This document shows, piece by piece, positions 6,473 through 8,245 of a stretch of 8,245 nucleotides of DNA. The first letter of the stretch is position 1, and every line of letters begins with the position of its first letter. The position numbers and the translations under genes are program-made. Below the pieces are notes generated by a model. It worked only from the letters and a program-made list of their open reading frames with translations, was not told where the DNA came from and searched no databases. Source of the DNA: an uncultured Prevotella sp. (GTDB lineage Bacteria; Bacteroidota; Bacteroidia; Bacteroidales; Bacteroidaceae); contig URJQ01000120.1 in NCBI GenBank assembly GCA_900548195.1, positions 1 to 8,245 of the forward strand, in the 5' to 3' direction.

Positions 6473-7675
6473 TTACTTACCGAGAGCGTTCTTCAGTTTT
6501 CCAAGGTCGCCCTGAGCCTCGCCGAGCTGCTCTGTCTTTTTCAGTTTCTCAGCATATTGTGCCTCTGTGATAGGCTTGATTTCCATGCCATCCTGCAATG
6601 AAGAGACGCCATTTACCACGAAGCGGTCGCCTATCTTCATACCAGAAGTGATGATATAGTTCTTTCCGTCGTTCTGAGGATTGATGCTTACGAGGGTGTA
6701 TCTCACCTTGTTGTCCTTGCCTACGATATATACGAAGTGCTTGTCCTGAACCTCCACTACAGCTTCCTGAGGAATAATAACAGCGGAAGAAGCATGCTGA
6801 GGCACTACGATTGAGCCAGAAGCACCAGTCTTCAGCACGCGCTCTGGGTTAGGGAAGTCGGCACGCATTGACACGCTACCAGTGGTCTGGTCGATTACTC
6901 CGCTCACTGTAGCCACCTTTCCTGGATGCTCATAGATAGAGCCGTCAGCCAACTGGAGCTTTACTGCAGGATAATTAGCTATGGCAGCATGGAGACCGCC
7001 CGCTGTCTTTGTCATCTCAAGGAGTTCCTTCTCTGTCATGGAGAAATAGACCTGCATGGAGGAATTGTTGGATACAGTGGTGAGAGGCTGCTGTGAAGAA
7101 GCGCTTACGAGGGCACCTACACGGTAAGGAAGGTCGCCGATGACGCCATTAGCAGGGCTTGTCACGTAGCAGAAGTCAAGGTTTTGCTTAGCAGAAACGT
7201 AAGCTGCCTTTGCCTGAGCAAGCTGTGCCGCTGCGCTCTCCATAGCGTTCTTGGCAGACTGGAGCTCGTAAGAACCGATGACATTATTCTGGAAAAGTTT
7301 CTCAGAGTTATTGTAAGTGAGGCGAGCAGTGTTGAGCTGAGCCTTTGCAGCATTGACAGCAGCCTTTGCCTGACGTGCTGCTGCAGCGTAGGTCACATTG
7401 TCGATGACGAAAAGAAGCTGACCTGCCTTGACCTGCTGACCTTCCTTTACGCAAAGCTTAGTGATAAATCCAGAAATCTTTGGACGGATTTCTACATCCT
7501 GAATACCCTTAATAGTAGCGGGATAAGTAGTCTGGAGTTCTGCGTTCTGTCCCTGCACTGTGCGGACTGCATACTCATTGTCGCCGAAGTTAGGCTTACC
7601 GCCACTCTTGCCGCCTCCGCATGAGGCGAGCACTGCAGCCAATGCTGCAACCAATACGATTTTCATTTTTTTCAT
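6473..7675 (-). CDS. RND efflux periplasmic adaptor (membrane fusion lipoprotein, AcrA/MexA-like)
   Basis: This 400-residue adaptor links the inner-membrane pump to the outer-membrane channel. It opens with a lipoprotein signal: MKKMK, a hydrophobic core, and LASC with the lipidated cysteine at residue 19, followed by a Gly/Ser/Lys linker. The first half of the lipoyl (barrel-sandwich) domain is at about 60-92 (IRPKISGFITKLCVKEGQQV then GQLLFVID). A helical hairpin rich in Ala, Gln and Lys spans about 97-167, and the second lipoyl half follows (VTSPANGVIGD, 171-181). Beta-barrel and membrane-proximal domains fill 205-370. All of this is typical AcrA-family order and length. The ATG at 7675 is used because the signal sequence starts there; ATG at 7666 is possible and would remove three residues. 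It is the first gene of the operon, behind a candidate promoter at 7795-7802. No regulator gene is visible in the window. Confidence 0.95.
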   Translation of the reverse strand: MKKMKIVLVAALAAVLASCGGGKSGGKPNFGDNEYAVRTVQGQNAELQTTYPATIKGIQDVEIRPKISGFITKLCVKEGQQVKAGQLLFVIDNVTYAAAARQAKAAVNAAKAQLNTARLTYNNSEKLFQNNVIGSYELQSAKNAMESAAAQLAQAKAAYVSAKQNLDFCYVTSPANGVIGDLPYRVGALVSASSQQPLTTVSNNSSMQVYFSMTEKELLEMTKTAGGLHAAIANYPAVKLQLADGSIYEHPGKVATVSGVIDQTTGSVSMRADFPNPERVLKTGASGSIVVPQHASSAVIIPQEAVVEVQDKHFVYIVGKDNKVRYTLVSINPQNDGKNYIITSGMKIGDRFVVNGVSSLQDGMEIKPITEAQYAEKLKKTEQLGEAQGDLGKLKNALGK

Positions 7676-7794
7676 ACCTATGTTTATACTATATTTTTAT
7701 TTCCAATTTTCTATGCTTTATATTGTTATGGAAAATGTTATCTTCAATTACAATACAGCCTTAAAACTAAAACACCTTTCTAAGTTTCCGACTG
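7676..7794 (-). promoter_or_regulatory. 5' leader of the efflux operon
   Basis: These 119 AT-rich bases separate the candidate -7 element from the first start codon, giving a leader of roughly 110 bases if transcription starts just downstream of the element. I see no strong hairpin, riboswitch signature or leader peptide in it. The bases before the ATG (TAGGT) are at best a weak ribosome binding site. Confidence 0.4.
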
Positions 7795-7802
7795 CAAAGG
7801 TA
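7795..7802 (-). promoter_or_regulatory. Bacteroidota-type -7 promoter element, TACCTTTG
   Basis: On the minus strand the sequence TACCTTTG matches the Bacteroidota primary-sigma -7 consensus TAnnTTTG exactly and is followed by CAGTCGG. It points towards the efflux operon and lies in an AT-rich region. The expected -33 TTTG about 19 bases upstream is poor (TTCT at 7825-7822), so the promoter may be weak or need an activator. Confidence 0.6.
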
Positions 7803-7965
7803 CACACATTATTTATAATAAAGAAATATTTTCCTCGTTTTTTAACAAAGTTTGTATCACATTTTACGTTCTTTAAACCCGGATTCCCCTGTTTATATCT
7901 ATAAAAATGATGCAGGTCAAGATTAGATGTAGGAAAACGAAAACCAAGAGAGTACAGCTAAATAA
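7803..7965. other. AT-rich spacer with no recognised gene
   Basis: This 163-base stretch includes the region upstream of the -7 element. A 28-codon frame from ATG 7907 to TGA 7991 is rich in Lys and Arg, has no recognisable product and no clear ribosome binding site, so it is not called. I see no tRNA, operator palindrome or terminator here. Confidence 0.4.
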
Positions 7966-8061
7966 TCTTCCAATGCCACGGGCAACAAGGTGACTACAGA
8001 TGACGGAATGACCCGCTATGCCCTTCTCACCTTCGCTTATAAGATGCCACGGCTCTGGTAA
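7966..8061 (+). pseudogene. Possible C-terminal remnant of an outer-membrane beta-barrel protein
   Basis: Thirty-one codons after a TAA at 7963-7965 read smoothly to TAA at 8059-8061. The peptide contains NATGNKVTTDDGMTRYALL, then TFAYKMPRLW. It has the look of a last barrel hairpin: a polar turn (NKVTTDDGM), then an alternating strand (RYALLTFAY) and an aromatic residue at the very end. Base composition is richer in GC than the spacer to its left and resembles coding sequence. No start codon or upstream body exists in frame, and the space to the left is occupied by the efflux promoter, so only the tail of a gene could be here. It may be a decayed gene, a rearrangement scar or the edge of a misjoin. 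The barrel identity is a judgement by eye and could be wrong. Confidence 0.35.
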
Positions 8062-8188
8062 GTCTTGTTGTCTTGTTGTTTAGTCGTTTTGTTTTTTGGT
8101 TGCTTGGTTGTTTGGTCGTTTTGTTGAATGTATAAGCAATGCACACAACTAAACAACAAGCCAACTAAACAACAAAACAACTACACAA
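8062..8188 (+). repeat. G/T-A/C armed inverted repeat after the barrel remnant
   Basis: The element begins right after the stop at 8061. A G/T-rich arm (about 8062-8126) holds repeated GTTGTTT and TTGTTTGG words. A loop of about 20 bases around 8127-8144 separates it from an A/C-rich arm (8145-8188). The reverse complement of the second arm aligns along about 40 bases with 8081-8124, with only a handful of mismatches and one single-base bulge (for example TAGTCGTTTTGTT against TAGTTGTTTTGTT). As RNA it could fold into a long imperfect hairpin. Its word content and polarity match the element at 6323-6472. Confidence 0.7.
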
Positions 8189-8245
8189 TAAGATTTGGCT
8201 GGAAGCCAATACCGAGCGCAGCGAGAGTAACCCGGGACGAAGTCT
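8189..8245. other. Unassigned right end
   Basis: These last 57 bases contain a compact perfect hairpin, TTGGCT (8195-8200) pairing with AGCCAA (8204-8209) around a 3-base loop, with no T-tract after it. A GC-richer stretch (GAGCGCAGCGAG, then CCCGGG at 8231-8236) follows. The piece is too short to assign to a gene, and no RNA gene is recognisable. Confidence 0.35.

Noticed and set aside
6323..6601. Plus-strand frames with Leu/Val/Cys-rich peptides across the adaptor-pump gap
   Set aside because: They are translations of the GTTGTTTGG repeats that run into the antisense of the adaptor gene. Repeat composition, not selection, explains the apparent membrane segment.
7907..7993. A 28-codon plus-strand frame starting MMQVKIRC
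   Set aside because: It is short, very basic, has no clear ribosome binding site and overlaps the better coding-like frame at 7966-8061 in another register.
8195..8209. TTGGCT/AGCCAA hairpin as an intrinsic terminator
   Set aside because: The stem is only 6 bp and no T-tract follows on either strand close enough to support termination.

Overview
The window looks like a piece of a Bacteroidota chromosome, most likely Prevotella/Segatella or a close relative. Four things suggest this: the LpxA sequence has the Bacteroidales-type C-terminal stretch (AYRLVFHGQTSVFDA), a TAnnTTTG-type -7 promoter element (TACCTTTG) lies upstream of the operon, Shine-Dalgarno sequences are weak or absent, and the envelope proteins carry Bacteroidota-style lipoprotein signals. 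The genus is an inference, because no rRNA or marker gene is present.

The core is a minus-strand operon, read from right to left: a membrane fusion lipoprotein (7675-6473), an HAE1-type RND inner-membrane pump (6322-3071), a TolC/OprM-type outer-membrane lipoprotein (3046-1661), and lpxA (1633 leftwards), the first enzyme of lipid A synthesis. The three efflux proteins make a complete tripartite drug/lipid exporter. lpxA follows the outer-membrane gene by 27 bases and is probably co-transcribed. A TACCTTTG element at 7795-7802 is the best candidate promoter, leaving a leader of about 110 bases.

The left end (1-936) holds a plus-strand gene of Sel1-like repeats, cut by the window start. It is an almost perfect 36-residue (108-base) tandem array. 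It meets lpxA tail to tail at 932-936, and both proteins lose family resemblance at that point. Sel1 stops mid-repeat and LpxA loses its last ~20 residues, running on into the antisense of Sel1. This is a chimeric junction: either a real recombination or deletion, or more likely an assembly misjoin.

The intergenic spaces hold a second unexplained structure. Directly after the stop of the membrane fusion protein gene (6323-6472), and again directly after the stop of a short plus-strand protein remnant (8062-8188), there is a low-complexity element. In the sense of the preceding reading frame it has a G/T-rich arm first, then an A/C-rich arm that is roughly its reverse complement. The two copies share vocabulary (TTGTTTGG, GTTGTTT) and polarity, so they look like members of one repeat or hairpin family.

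The right end (7676-8245) otherwise holds the operon leader and promoter, AT-rich spacer, a possible C-terminal remnant of an outer-membrane beta-barrel protein (7966-8061), and about 57 unassigned bases.
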